The notes under the pieces were generated by a model that was not told where the DNA came from, did not search any database, and saw only the letters and a program-made list of their open reading frames with translations. The translations under genes and the position numbers were made by a program. From assembly GCA_020638955.1 (NCBI GenBank), contig JACKHO010000010.1:225001-280915 (forward strand): DNA of 55,915 bases. The letters run 5' to 3'. This document shows positions 44,767 to 53,142 of this stretch, in pieces; the first letter of the stretch is position 1, and every line of letters starts with the position of its first letter. Origin of the DNA: Planctomycetaceae bacterium (GTDB taxonomy: Bacteria > Planctomycetota > Planctomycetia > Planctomycetales > Planctomycetaceae).

Positions 44767-44775
44767 ATTTGAGTT

Positions 44776-44807
44776 CCTCGTTCCCAAGCAGGAGCTTGGG
44801 AACGAGG
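44776..44807. repeat. Perfect palindrome of the REP-like family (copy 3)
   Basis: CCTCGTTCCCAAGC (44776-44789) and GCTTGGGAACGAGG (44794-44807) are exact 14-base inverted copies around the loop AGGA. It lies 9 bp past the stop of the coiled-coil gene, so it may also terminate its transcript. Confidence 0.85.
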
Positions 44808-44837
44808 TGAATAATCCTTTCACATACGTGAGGCTTT

Positions 44838-44874
44838 CCTCGTGACGTTCCCAATCAGGAGCTTGGGAACGAGG
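44838..44874. repeat. Degenerate palindrome of the REP-like family (copy 4)
   Basis: GTTCCCAATCAGGAGCTTGGGAAC with a broken outer arm (CCTCGTGAC...). It is a decayed copy of the element at 44776-44807, 30 bp away and 18 bp before the stop of the next, convergent gene. Confidence 0.75.
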
Positions 44875-44891
44875 TGCGTCCTGCTGTTTAA

Positions 44892-46433
44892 CTAGCCAAT
44901 CGCACGACGCAACACGTTCCTCGTAATTTGCTGCACGCGTTCATCAGGTCCGTGCGGTCTCGACCAGTGGGACCAGGGGAGCATGTGGCCGGGGGGGCTG
45001 GAGAGGTCTTGGCACCAGAAAATTGTCGAGGCGTTGAAGACGAAGTTTTCTTTCGGGCCGGGGTAAATGGTGGCGGTCCACTGTTGGGGATTCACGCCTC
45101 CTTGCAGGGCGGTGCCGGCGGCGACGACTTCGAGGTCGGGAATGTCAGCAGGGGGATCACCGTGGTATTCCCAGCCGATGAGGCCGGGGATGCGGTCTCC
45201 CTTTTTCATCCCGGTCCCTTCGAAAATCCAGTGGTTGGGTAACGCGCAAATCCAATCTCCGCCGCCGTTGACGGGGTCAACATTGCGCGAGCCCATGAGG
45301 TAGCCCTCGTCGGGGCCGCGGTGCGGGAATGGTCCGTTGTCGCGTTCGCGGTCGGTGGCGTATTTGTAATCGCCGCCGTACGGTCCGCCGCGGAACATAA
45401 TGCGGTTGTCGCGACCATCGAATCCCGCGCGAAGTGGCGTCACCCAGCAGACGGAATTGCCGCTGAAGAACAAGAGATTCACACCGGCATCGCGCATGGT
45501 GACGGCAGAGTTGTACTGCCGAATATCCCAGTACTCATCATGCCCGACGGAGAGAAACGACTTGCATTTTAATCCGTGGTCGGGCGTGAGCATGTCGCTG
45601 TTCGAGCAGTAGGTGACGTCGTACCCTTCCTGCTCCAGCCAGTAGGCGAAGGGGAACTCAAAACAAAGCCACTCACCCGAACCAATCGATTGGGGATTGT
45701 CGTAGATTTGTGCGTACTTGGCGTACGGGCGGTCGAAGCTGACGTCGGCCCACGGTCCCTGATTTCCTTTGGGATGTGTATACACCGAGTAGTTGTTCGG
45801 CCATTTGTTGTACGCCTGCCACGTGTTGTCGGAGCATTGAAACAAAATTTCCGCCGGGCGGTCGTCCTTCACAATGAAGACGACATAACTCTGCCAGTAT
45901 CCGTAGCCGGTGCCGTCGTCGAGCGTGGTGAGCCGACCCAGGTACACGCCGCTGACCCAGTCCTGTGGGATGGTCAAAGAGACCGACGGCTTCCAACGGC
46001 ACTCGTGGAGATTCTTTTCTCCCATTTCGGGATCGGGCTGGGTTTCTCCATCGAACGGCCCGAGGGTTTTCATGAGGCGGGCTCCTTTGCCGCCGTAATA
46101 TCCTGTCCGAAAGATTTCGATGACAAACTTCTGCGGCGGATTCGTCGAGACCATAATGTCGATGGTCTCCCCCGCCGCCACGCTTTGCCGCGAGCAGTAA
46201 CCTTCAATCCAGGGGGACCGGTACCCCGACTTGTCGGTTCGTACGCGCGTGAGCTGCCAGTCGCTCGAACCAGGCTGCTGATTTTCCCGGACAATGGCAT
46301 TGTCCCGCTGCGATGACTCAACAGCCTGCGACTCTGCTCCCGAAGCAGATGCCGCCGTGAGACTGAGTGATCCAGCCAGCGCAGCCTTCATGGCATCGCG
46401 CCGGTTCCAACGGTTGGGGCGTGGTGTGGTCAT
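44892..46433 (-). CDS. Tat-exported protein with N,N-dimethylformamidase large-subunit-like domain
   Basis: 513 residues from the ATG at 46433. The N-terminus has a Tat-like signal (WNRRDAMKAALAGSLSLTAA). The body resembles the C-terminal part of the N,N-dimethylformamidase beta subunit family: an early beta-sandwich (FVIEIFRTGYYGGKGARL, SGVYLGRLTT), then 'YVVFIVKDDRPAEILFQCSD', NTWQAYNKWPNNYSVY, a central SVGHDEYWD, and 'NLLFFSGNSVCWVTPLR'. Enzyme activity on amides is not established for such exported relatives. It lies 11 bp after the FG-GAP gene on the same strand, so the two are probably co-expressed. Confidence 0.82.
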   Translation of the reverse strand: MTTPRPNRWNRRDAMKAALAGSLSLTAASASGAESQAVESSQRDNAIVRENQQPGSSDWQLTRVRTDKSGYRSPWIEGYCSRQSVAAGETIDIMVSTNPPQKFVIEIFRTGYYGGKGARLMKTLGPFDGETQPDPEMGEKNLHECRWKPSVSLTIPQDWVSGVYLGRLTTLDDGTGYGYWQSYVVFIVKDDRPAEILFQCSDNTWQAYNKWPNNYSVYTHPKGNQGPWADVSFDRPYAKYAQIYDNPQSIGSGEWLCFEFPFAYWLEQEGYDVTYCSNSDMLTPDHGLKCKSFLSVGHDEYWDIRQYNSAVTMRDAGVNLLFFSGNSVCWVTPLRAGFDGRDNRIMFRGGPYGGDYKYATDRERDNGPFPHRGPDEGYLMGSRNVDPVNGGGDWICALPNHWIFEGTGMKKGDRIPGLIGWEYHGDPPADIPDLEVVAAGTALQGGVNPQQWTATIYPGPKENFVFNASTIFWCQDLSSPPGHMLPWSHWSRPHGPDERVQQITRNVLRRAIG

Positions 46434-46444
46434 GGTTTGCAACC

Positions 46445-48550
46445 TTAGAAGTTATAGAAATCGCCAACCAGGTATTCCGCTGCCGGGTCGAATGGGGACG
46501 TCGACAGGATGGGCGATGCAATGAATTTGTCGGAGGCCGACGCCAGCAGGAACCATTCGCGGTCGGAGTGGCGGAAGGCCAACAGGTCGGGGACATTATT
46601 GCCATCGAAATCACCCGAGATGAAGGACCACGTTTCGCCGATGTCGCTGCGTCCCCAGATGGAAGGATTCACCAGCTTGCCGCTGCCATCATTTTGCGAA
46701 ACCCACCAGACGCCGTTGGAATTTCGCTCGGCAATATCTTCGATGCCATCGTCGTTGAAGTCGGCGACGAATGACTCGTTCCCCTGACTGCGTCCCGCGT
46801 AACTCGTCCCGAAGGAATTTCCGGGCCCTTGGATTGAGCCAATCCACCAGGTGTTGGACGCGGTTTGTGCGAGGATGTCGTCTCGGCCGTCGCCGTTGAA
46901 GTCCACAATATTGAAACTGTGCCATCCCGCCGACCCGTTCCAGCGCCCGTAGTGGAAATCGCGGAAGCGTCCACCGTCGTTGAGTCCGACAATCCAAACG
47001 CCGTTCTCGCGCAGGCCTGCCATGTCGACTTTCCCATCGCCGTTGTAGTCTCCTGCTTTGAGCGTCACCCAGCCTGAGTTTGCCCAGCGTCCCATGTACG
47101 TGTTGACGAACGTGGTGCCCGTGGAAATGGCCGCCCACCAGTGACCGAGTTGGTGTTGTCCGAGAATGTCGTCACGACCATCGCCGTTGACGTCGATGAC
47201 TTGCACGTTTGTCCAACCGGCCGCTGCGTCGGACGCCCAACTGCCGAACGATTTTTCGGCACCTGAAAACGCGGCAATGCCTCGCACCCACCAGGTACCA
47301 GTAGCAATGCGACCCGCGATTTCGCTGTCACCATCTCCGTCGAAGTCGCCGGAATAGAACGACCAGGGATTTGCGTCGCTATAAGGGATAATGGAATGGC
47401 TCAGCAGATTCCCTGAAGATCTTCCGAAATTCAACTCGCTGGCGGCAGCATCCCAGTAGGCGAAATCGTCCTTCGCCGTCAGATGCGGCGTGTCTGCGAT
47501 GGTGTAGTCCACCGTCCAGGCCATGAACTGGCCAGCGGAAATGGTGCTGGAGGCAAAATCCCGGGAAATCCAGGCGCCCAGATTGTCCGAGTTCTCATTG
47601 ATTCCCGCGTCATCAGAGATGTAGCCCTGGACACGGAATTTGACCACACCGGGATTATATACGGACGCCAAAATGCTCGGCGGGTCCTGGTTCAACGGGG
47701 CGGGAACAACCTGATTCAGCGCCACTGTGGACGTGTTTGCGAGTCCATTGGAAAAGAACAACGCGTTGACAGCCTGCTTGTTGAGGTTGAGTTCCACATT
47801 GCCATTCGCGTTCTGAGCAACAAGCTGGTCGGCGTCACGAGTGCGGACGCCTAAGGTCGTGCGCGCGGGCGAGACATTGGAACTGCTGAACTCGGCAACA
47901 CGGAACGCCTCCGCGTTCGTCAGGGCTGTTGAGTCGAGTGTGAGTGTTTTCGTGGCTGTGAACAGTGTGCGAATGCGCATTTCCTGCGTATCGCCGCTGA
48001 AGTTTAGGCCAAAGAAGATTTCCCACGTGACCTCGACGGAATCGAGCACGTCGCCGCTTCCATTCATCGGGGAGCCCTTGGCGATGATCTTCAGGGGATT
48101 CCCTTGTCCCTGCTGGACAATGTTGATTTCGGTCAGGCGAGCGGAAAGATAATGTTCAGGACCGGAGCCGTTGTTCAAAATGAGTCCAGGACCCAATTTG
48201 AGGCTGGTACCAAACGGGTCTTCCATCCCCGCTTCAGCGTCGGAGTCGGTATGGCGGGCGCGGAGGAATCCGTTGGAGTCGACGACAAGCTTCTGCCGGT
48301 AGTCGCCCGCTCGGTTCAAGTGGTAGATAACGATTTGGTTCTCAGTGTCTGCCAGCGTTCCATCGACGTAGATGGGAATTGCCGGTGCGACAATGTCCGT
48401 CGCGTTGTTGGCAACGACGAGCTGACGACCAGCATCCAGAACAGTTCCGGCGAGCAGCGTCTTGTCTTCGAGACGTTCGACGCGGGCTGATGTCAACCAA
48501 TCGAACCTTCCAATCGTTCGACGCCGTGAGGGGAAGAGGAAGCGAAGCAT
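46445..48550 (-). CDS. Large secreted FG-GAP-like repeat protein with planctomycete N-terminal motif
   Basis: 701 residues from the ATG at 48550. There is no classical signal peptide; instead it has the 'RVERLEDKTLLAG' element found at the start of many planctomycete extracellular proteins. Residues about 60-400 form a beta-rich domain. The C-terminal half has about seven repeats of roughly 45 residues with D-x-D/N-x-D-G-x-x-D loops (GDFDGDGDSEIAG, IDVNGDGRDDILG, GDYNGDGKVDMAG, VDFNGDGRDDILA, ADFNDDGIEDIAE, GDFDGNNVPDLLA) alternating with W-x-V/I strands, which suggests a calcium-binding beta-propeller. Inferred: adhesion or carbohydrate binding. Upstream of the DmfA2-like gene, probably one operon. 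Confidence 0.82.
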   Translation of the reverse strand: MLRFLFPSRRRTIGRFDWLTSARVERLEDKTLLAGTVLDAGRQLVVANNATDIVAPAIPIYVDGTLADTENQIVIYHLNRAGDYRQKLVVDSNGFLRARHTDSDAEAGMEDPFGTSLKLGPGLILNNGSGPEHYLSARLTEINIVQQGQGNPLKIIAKGSPMNGSGDVLDSVEVTWEIFFGLNFSGDTQEMRIRTLFTATKTLTLDSTALTNAEAFRVAEFSSSNVSPARTTLGVRTRDADQLVAQNANGNVELNLNKQAVNALFFSNGLANTSTVALNQVVPAPLNQDPPSILASVYNPGVVKFRVQGYISDDAGINENSDNLGAWISRDFASSTISAGQFMAWTVDYTIADTPHLTAKDDFAYWDAAASELNFGRSSGNLLSHSIIPYSDANPWSFYSGDFDGDGDSEIAGRIATGTWWVRGIAAFSGAEKSFGSWASDAAAGWTNVQVIDVNGDGRDDILGQHQLGHWWAAISTGTTFVNTYMGRWANSGWVTLKAGDYNGDGKVDMAGLRENGVWIVGLNDGGRFRDFHYGRWNGSAGWHSFNIVDFNGDGRDDILAQTASNTWWIGSIQGPGNSFGTSYAGRSQGNESFVADFNDDGIEDIAERNSNGVWWVSQNDGSGKLVNPSIWGRSDIGETWSFISGDFDGNNVPDLLAFRHSDREWFLLASASDKFIASPILSTSPFDPAAEYLVGDFYNF

Positions 48551-48824
48551 GAGAGGTACACCCGCGATTTGGAGGAAGGAGTGAGAAGACAACTCTGCGA
48601 GGCAGATGGCTGCTCAATGATTGCGGCACAGCTACCGCCACGATTCTCCTCTGAATCGTACCCGGGTGGTCCTGTCGGTGCCACATTGTCGACGCCATGC
48701 TCCGATTTGTGTCGGCCAGGTCCAACGCGTTGTGCCAGCGACTTGCTGTTCAGCGTTGACTTTTGCGTTCAGTTGTAAGAGGTTTTGGCGGGAAGTTTGT
48801 TCGTACATGTTTGGAGTTGTTCTG

Positions 48825-49337
48825 ATGGCACCTATCCCACATATTCGCATGGCCCTGACAGGAATGTTGTTGTTTCTGTTTGGTTGCGGCGGAACTGGAA
48901 GCAAACCAGATCCACAGGTGGTCAAGCTGTATGGCGGGGAGGCGGGATACGGATTGCTGTCGGAGCGTCCGGTGGAGGCGGTGCGTCTGAAAATGCTGGT
49001 GCCGGACGGGTCGGGTGATCCTCAGGATTATGAGCCGCTGGGGGATGTCGTCACGCTCTCCGATGAGCAGTCGGCGAAGTTGGAGGCGTTGCTGAAATCG
49101 CCCGATGCCTATTTGTGGGACGTCGCCAAGGCGTGCGAGCCGATTTACGGGGTACGGCTGGAGATTGAAGCCGAGGGGCATCGCTTGGAAATCTACCTGT
49201 GCCTGCAGTGTGAATTACTGCTGGTAACGCTCGATGGCAAGACGGTGGGCGGGGAAGACTTTGACAACATTGGACCGGAATTGATCCAGCTTATGAAGGA
49301 TCTGTTTCCGGGTGACGCTGATATTCAAGAGCTGTAA
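48825..49337 (+). CDS. Putative lipoprotein
   Basis: 170 residues from the ATG at 48825, chosen because TTGGAG lies 8 nt upstream; an ATG at 48807 would add six residues. Lipobox LFGC after MALTGMLLFLF, so lipidation at about Cys 23 is expected. The rest is a soluble domain with a CxxC (CLQC, about 126-129) and the partly conserved pattern 'LSDEQSAKLEALLKSPDAYL'. Not otherwise recognised. Confidence 0.7.
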   Translation: MAPIPHIRMALTGMLLFLFGCGGTGSKPDPQVVKLYGGEAGYGLLSERPVEAVRLKMLVPDGSGDPQDYEPLGDVVTLSDEQSAKLEALLKSPDAYLWDVAKACEPIYGVRLEIEAEGHRLEIYLCLQCELLLVTLDGKTVGGEDFDNIGPELIQLMKDLFPGDADIQEL

Positions 49338-49600
49338 TGGTTTCCTCTGCGTCCATGCTTTGGCTCTTGGTACTTTCATGGCGAAACCTTCCAGTTGGGC
49401 TTGATGCAACTTCAGCGCGGTCTGGAATGTTTTCGGAATGTGAGAATTCCAGATTTTCTTCGAAACCAGCGGACGGGCCTCGCGTTTAATTAGGTCACGA
49501 AGGTCTGACGAGATTCTGGAGGTTCCCCTCTGATCTGGTCAGACAGATTCGTCCCGCCCGCAAACCTGAATGTGTCGCCAAGCCCTGAGCGACCGCTGAA

Positions 49601-50716
49601 ATGAAGAACACCTCTGCAAAACTGTTGCTGGCTTCCGTGGTGCTGCTGTTGAATGCAGTGGGACGGGCTGACGTCTCCCCGTCAGAAGCTGATACGGCAG
49701 TCTGGTTTTCTGAGGAAGTTGACGCTGGCAAGTTGTTTCTGAATGGTCAGCCCATCCAGTCGCCAGTGCTCATTGAGGCCACCGCGGCAGGCGTGTTTGC
49801 AAACGGTGTGACTATTCCGTATGCCGCCGAACCAACACGCGACGATTTGGAAGAGTTTGGTGAGTACGGCGACGAGGACGAGTACTCTGGTCGCAATCGG
49901 GGATCTCGTCGGGGCAATGCCAATCGCAGCCAGCGCGAACTTGATCCCTCCTTCCAGGCGACTCAGTATGCCCGGCGGATACGAAATCTTCTCGATCAGA
50001 GTCTGGTGGTGGTCGTCTTCGAGAATGAGCCGATCAAGCCAATTTACACGATCTCGGAGCAGTTTACCCTGTACGAAACGTTGCTCGCGGAGGTGCCGAC
50101 AGAACAGCAGCGGGAGATGTTTCTGCTCCTGGCTCCTAAATCGGAATACCAGGTGACGTGGGAAACCTGGCTGGGCGAATACACGCCCACGACCGTTGAG
50201 CGTCAGGAAATGCAGGCATTTCTGGATGAAACACTGGCCAGCGAAGCCGCCCAAACTCGGCAGGCTCAGGCGACGCAACGACTCGAAATGTTTGCTTACC
50301 CGCTGACTGCTCTGGGCATGATTATCAGCGTGTTCGGATTCGGGCACTTGCTGCAATGGGTGGCGAAAGGGTTTGCCGATCAGGAAACCGCGGAAACGGA
50401 CACTCACTGGACCGAGCGGAACTGGTTCATTACGACAGCCATTCTGCTGATGGTGGTCATGTCGGCCCTCGATTTGGCGTGGACCATTCTGGCTTCACAG
50501 GCTGGCGTCATGGCCGAAGTAAACCCCGTCGCCCGAGGCATGGTGAGCGATCCCTGGAGCCTGGCTCTCTTCAAGATTGCCGCCATGGGCATTGCTCTGG
50601 TCATTCTCTACTTCTGGCGCCACCGCCGCCAAATCCAGCAAGCCACCTGGTGGACCTGCCTGATTTGCGTGTTGCTCATGTTCCGCTGGGTAATTTTCGA
50701 CTCGATGTCGATGTAG
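49601..50716 (+). CDS. Exported protein with C-terminal DUF5658 membrane domain
   Basis: 371 residues. Signal peptide (LLLASVVLLLNAVGRA). An extracytoplasmic region (about 24-215) has an acidic/Arg patch (DDLEEFGEYGDEDEY ... RNRGSRRG), then four helices. The last three (from SALDLAWTILASQAG through ARGMVSDPWSLALFKIAA to 'MFRWVIFDSM') match DUF5658, a small integral-membrane module of unknown function. Related genes are common in planctomycetes. Confidence 0.78.
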   Translation: MKNTSAKLLLASVVLLLNAVGRADVSPSEADTAVWFSEEVDAGKLFLNGQPIQSPVLIEATAAGVFANGVTIPYAAEPTRDDLEEFGEYGDEDEYSGRNRGSRRGNANRSQRELDPSFQATQYARRIRNLLDQSLVVVVFENEPIKPIYTISEQFTLYETLLAEVPTEQQREMFLLLAPKSEYQVTWETWLGEYTPTTVERQEMQAFLDETLASEAAQTRQAQATQRLEMFAYPLTALGMIISVFGFGHLLQWVAKGFADQETAETDTHWTERNWFITTAILLMVVMSALDLAWTILASQAGVMAEVNPVARGMVSDPWSLALFKIAAMGIALVILYFWRHRRQIQQATWWTCLICVLLMFRWVIFDSMSM

Positions 50717-50836
50717 TTTTGTTGTGCATTCCACGTTGCCTTCCGGTCTCGACTCGGTCACGCTACGAGTGATTGCCGGTGAATGAAAACGCCAAACTGT
50801 ACGGTGGCGGATTTTCTGTCAATTGGTCGCACTGAA

Positions 50837-51142
50837 ATGCATATTGCCCGTTGGATTCTTGCAGGTCTCCTCATCACGTTTTCAACATATGTTGCGTTGG
50901 GGCAGTGGTACTGCATCTACGTAATCCCTCGCCAAAAGAACGCTCAGGGTGAGCCGCGAAACTACTCAATGGTCCCATTAATCGGCGGTGGTGTGGGAGC
51001 AATTGGTTGCGTCATTGCTCCATTGGAGGGGCTTCAACGGCTCTGGTGGTTGCCACTGGTCCTCGACCCCGGTTGTGTGCTTATGTTTGGCGCCGTCGCC
51101 GTCTTTTGGCTTGTGAGATTGCTTCGTGGGAAGCCACAGTAG
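50837..51142 (+). CDS. Small integral membrane protein, unrecognised
   Basis: 101 residues from the ATG at 50837; an ATG at 50783 would add 18 residues, and neither has a clear ribosome site. Three hydrophobic helices (MHIARWILAGLLITFSTYVA, 'MVPLIGGGVGAIGCVIAPL' and 'PGCVLMFGAVAVFWLVRLL') with short loops. No motif of known function. The 289 bp after it (51143-51431) hold no convincing gene. Confidence 0.6.
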   Translation: MHIARWILAGLLITFSTYVALGQWYCIYVIPRQKNAQGEPRNYSMVPLIGGGVGAIGCVIAPLEGLQRLWWLPLVLDPGCVLMFGAVAVFWLVRLLRGKPQ

Positions 51143-51431
51143 TACACGTGCGCCAAAGAAGGTCTACTCGCGGCGCACTGACGCATGGTGGGGCGACTCT
51201 CCTGCAGGGGCGCACATCGTCGAGAGGTGGTACAATTCCAGAATGGCACAGCAGGCAACTCGCTTTCTCTGAACTTCACTCTCCAGATAAGATCTGTTGT
51301 TGTCGTCGACTTCCGTCTCTTGTAGAACGTGGAGAGATCTTGGACAAGATGTCGTGCATTCTCGCCATGATGCTTACTCGTTGCGATGAATTGCGGCTTT
51401 CCCATGCAGTTCAATAAGGAGTCCAGCTCTG

Positions 51432-51953
51432 ATGCGCAGATTCTCATTTGTGCTGCTTATGACTCTTCTGACCCTCGCTGGCATTGGTTGTCAGGAGAAC
51501 GGAGGTGCTCCCAAAACGGCGGAAGAGCCGCCTGCTACGCCTGAAGTGAACTGGGATGAAGTGTCGCCACCCGAAATCGCGTTTCGAGGTTTGTCGCAGG
51601 ATCAGATTTCGTATGGGTATACGCACCTGTTGTTCGAGGTGACCAATCCTAATTCGACTCCAGTTCCCTATATTGGTTACACGCGGGATTCCTATGAGCC
51701 ACCGCTGCCTGAGGGGACCATTTCGCCATTGTATTCTGTAGAATTCCTGCGGGATGGCGCGTGGGTGGCCGAAACGTATGGCTGGTGCGGAATGGGGCGC
51801 GGCAATGTCGAGCTAGCTCCACTGGAAACCGTCACATTTGATTTCCCCGCACCACATGATGATTGGGAGTCGCTGCGTATTGGAATCGACTGGGGAAATG
51901 GTCGAACGGTTTGGAGCAGTCCGGTTCCGCATGCAAGCATCGAGCCGCTGTGA
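51432..51953 (+). CDS. Putative lipoprotein with beta-rich domain
   Basis: 173 residues. Signal sequence with lipobox (TLAGIGC, Cys about 20), then a Pro/Glu linker and a beta-sandwich-like domain (FEVTNPNSTPVPYIGY, SVEFLRDGAWVAETYGWCG, LAPLETVTFDFPAP). The 'N-x-x-x-x-P' pattern followed by a C-terminal GIDW strand resembles intracellular-proteinase-inhibitor or Ig-like sandwiches, but this is not decisive. 38 bp upstream of the LexA-like gene on the same strand. Confidence 0.65.
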   Translation: MRRFSFVLLMTLLTLAGIGCQENGGAPKTAEEPPATPEVNWDEVSPPEIAFRGLSQDQISYGYTHLLFEVTNPNSTPVPYIGYTRDSYEPPLPEGTISPLYSVEFLRDGAWVAETYGWCGMGRGNVELAPLETVTFDFPAPHDDWESLRIGIDWGNGRTVWSSPVPHASIEPL

Positions 51954-51990
51954 ATTCGACTTTCACAACCTAATCCTTACAAGGACACGC

Positions 51991-52242
51991 ATGTCTGCTC
52001 CGGCACCGTTTGAACCCACACCCAAGCAGGGGCAGTATTTGGCGTTCATTTACTACTACACAAAACTGAATCGCAGGCCGCCTGCGGAGGCAGACTTTCG
52101 TGACTACTTTGGCGTGACACCACCCACCGTTCACAACATGATTCTGACGCTGCACGCACGAGGATTCATTTCTCGCGAGCCGGGGCGGAGTCGTTCGATT
52201 CAGCTCAGAATTGAACGTGAACGGATTCCCGACCTGGAGTAA
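51991..52242 (+). CDS. Stand-alone LexA-type winged-helix DNA-binding protein
   Basis: 83 residues from the ATG at 51991, with AAGGA spaced about 6 nt. The whole protein aligns with the N-terminal DNA-binding domain of LexA: PTPKQGQYLAFIYYY for helix 1, RRPPAEADFRDYFGV and 'TPPTVHNMILTLHARGFISR' for the helix-turn-helix, and EPGRSRSIQL for the wing. There is no S24 autoprotease domain. It could be a small repressor or an antagonist of LexA at SOS boxes. Its target is not visible here. Confidence 0.82.
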   Translation: MSAPAPFEPTPKQGQYLAFIYYYTKLNRRPPAEADFRDYFGVTPPTVHNMILTLHARGFISREPGRSRSIQLRIERERIPDLE

Positions 52243-52438
52243 TTGCAGGTTGCTGACAGGTCAGCTCCCACACCTCTCGGGGTTTGTTCTGTTACGCGTA
52301 CAGATTTGCATCACCCTGCCTGTTTCTTCACCGGGCGGGGGGGCGTTGTGCTGCGTGACTTCATCCCATAAAGTCGCTCTCGATACGTTGAATCTAAACG
52401 AATTGGTGAGCGGGAAATTTTGGGGCGAGGGATACGGA

Positions 52439-52909
52439 ATGAGTGACGGCAAACAAACGCGGCGACGAAAGAATTCACAGGGCACACCCTGGGGGTTGAT
52501 TCTGGGCATCCTGGGAGGTGTCGGCGTCCTCTTCTTAGTAGCGTGTGGTGGGCTCCTTTACTTTCTGTCCGTTCCCATGCAAATGGCGGCAGATAAAGCT
52601 GACGAAGCCAAGACTCAAGCAACGCAGGTTTCCATTGCTGCGCTGAGTATGACCGTCCAACTGTACAAAATCGACGCAGGTGAATATCCCGCAAGTATCG
52701 AGGAACTCATGACACCCCCCGATGGGAACAGCGAGCCGCTCCTCGACAAAGCCCCGAAAGATGCCTGGGGAGAACCGCTGAACTACGAGTATCCCAGCAC
52801 GAAGACCGATTCCATCGGGCCGGCAATTTGGTCAAACGGCCCCAACCGGCAGAACGAAGACGGCAGCGGCGATGACATCAATAGTTGGGAGAATGGTGGC
52901 GGTTTGTAG
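52439..52909 (+). CDS. GspG-like pseudopilin domain protein
   Basis: 156 residues from the ATG at 52439, with GAGGG about 8 nt upstream. A basic N-terminus (TRRRKNSQG), one transmembrane helix (about 20-45), a helical stalk, and the C-terminal domain of type II secretion major pseudopilins: IDAGEYPASIEELMTPP, 'APKDAWGEPLNYEYPSTKTD', and the calcium-loop region IWSNGPNRQNEDGSGDD. It lacks a G^FTLxE prepilin cleavage site, so it may stay as a membrane protein. No T2SS operon is adjacent. Confidence 0.82.
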   Translation: MSDGKQTRRRKNSQGTPWGLILGILGGVGVLFLVACGGLLYFLSVPMQMAADKADEAKTQATQVSIAALSMTVQLYKIDAGEYPASIEELMTPPDGNSEPLLDKAPKDAWGEPLNYEYPSTKTDSIGPAIWSNGPNRQNEDGSGDDINSWENGGGL

Positions 52910-53142
52910 GCCGTGTTACATCTTCAGTCTGAGCGTGAAGGAATCTAGATCGTGAAGCCCCGGGGTTGGTTTTTGACTTGGGGCGACGTTGTCGAAAGGA
53001 CGTAATTCCTGGAGTGAGTCCACTATTGCCTGCGGCTCGCAACGGTTGTACAGCGGCAGGGGCGATCCACGAGGTTGCCGTCATCGCTTTGTCGTACGAC
53101 AATCAAGCTCCGCTCATCGAAGTTCAGCACCAAGGTCACAAC

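Noticed and set aside
42741..44891. CRISPR array suggested by repeated palindromes
   Set aside because: Copies are irregularly spaced, differ in length and have no spacer periodicity; no cas genes are present.
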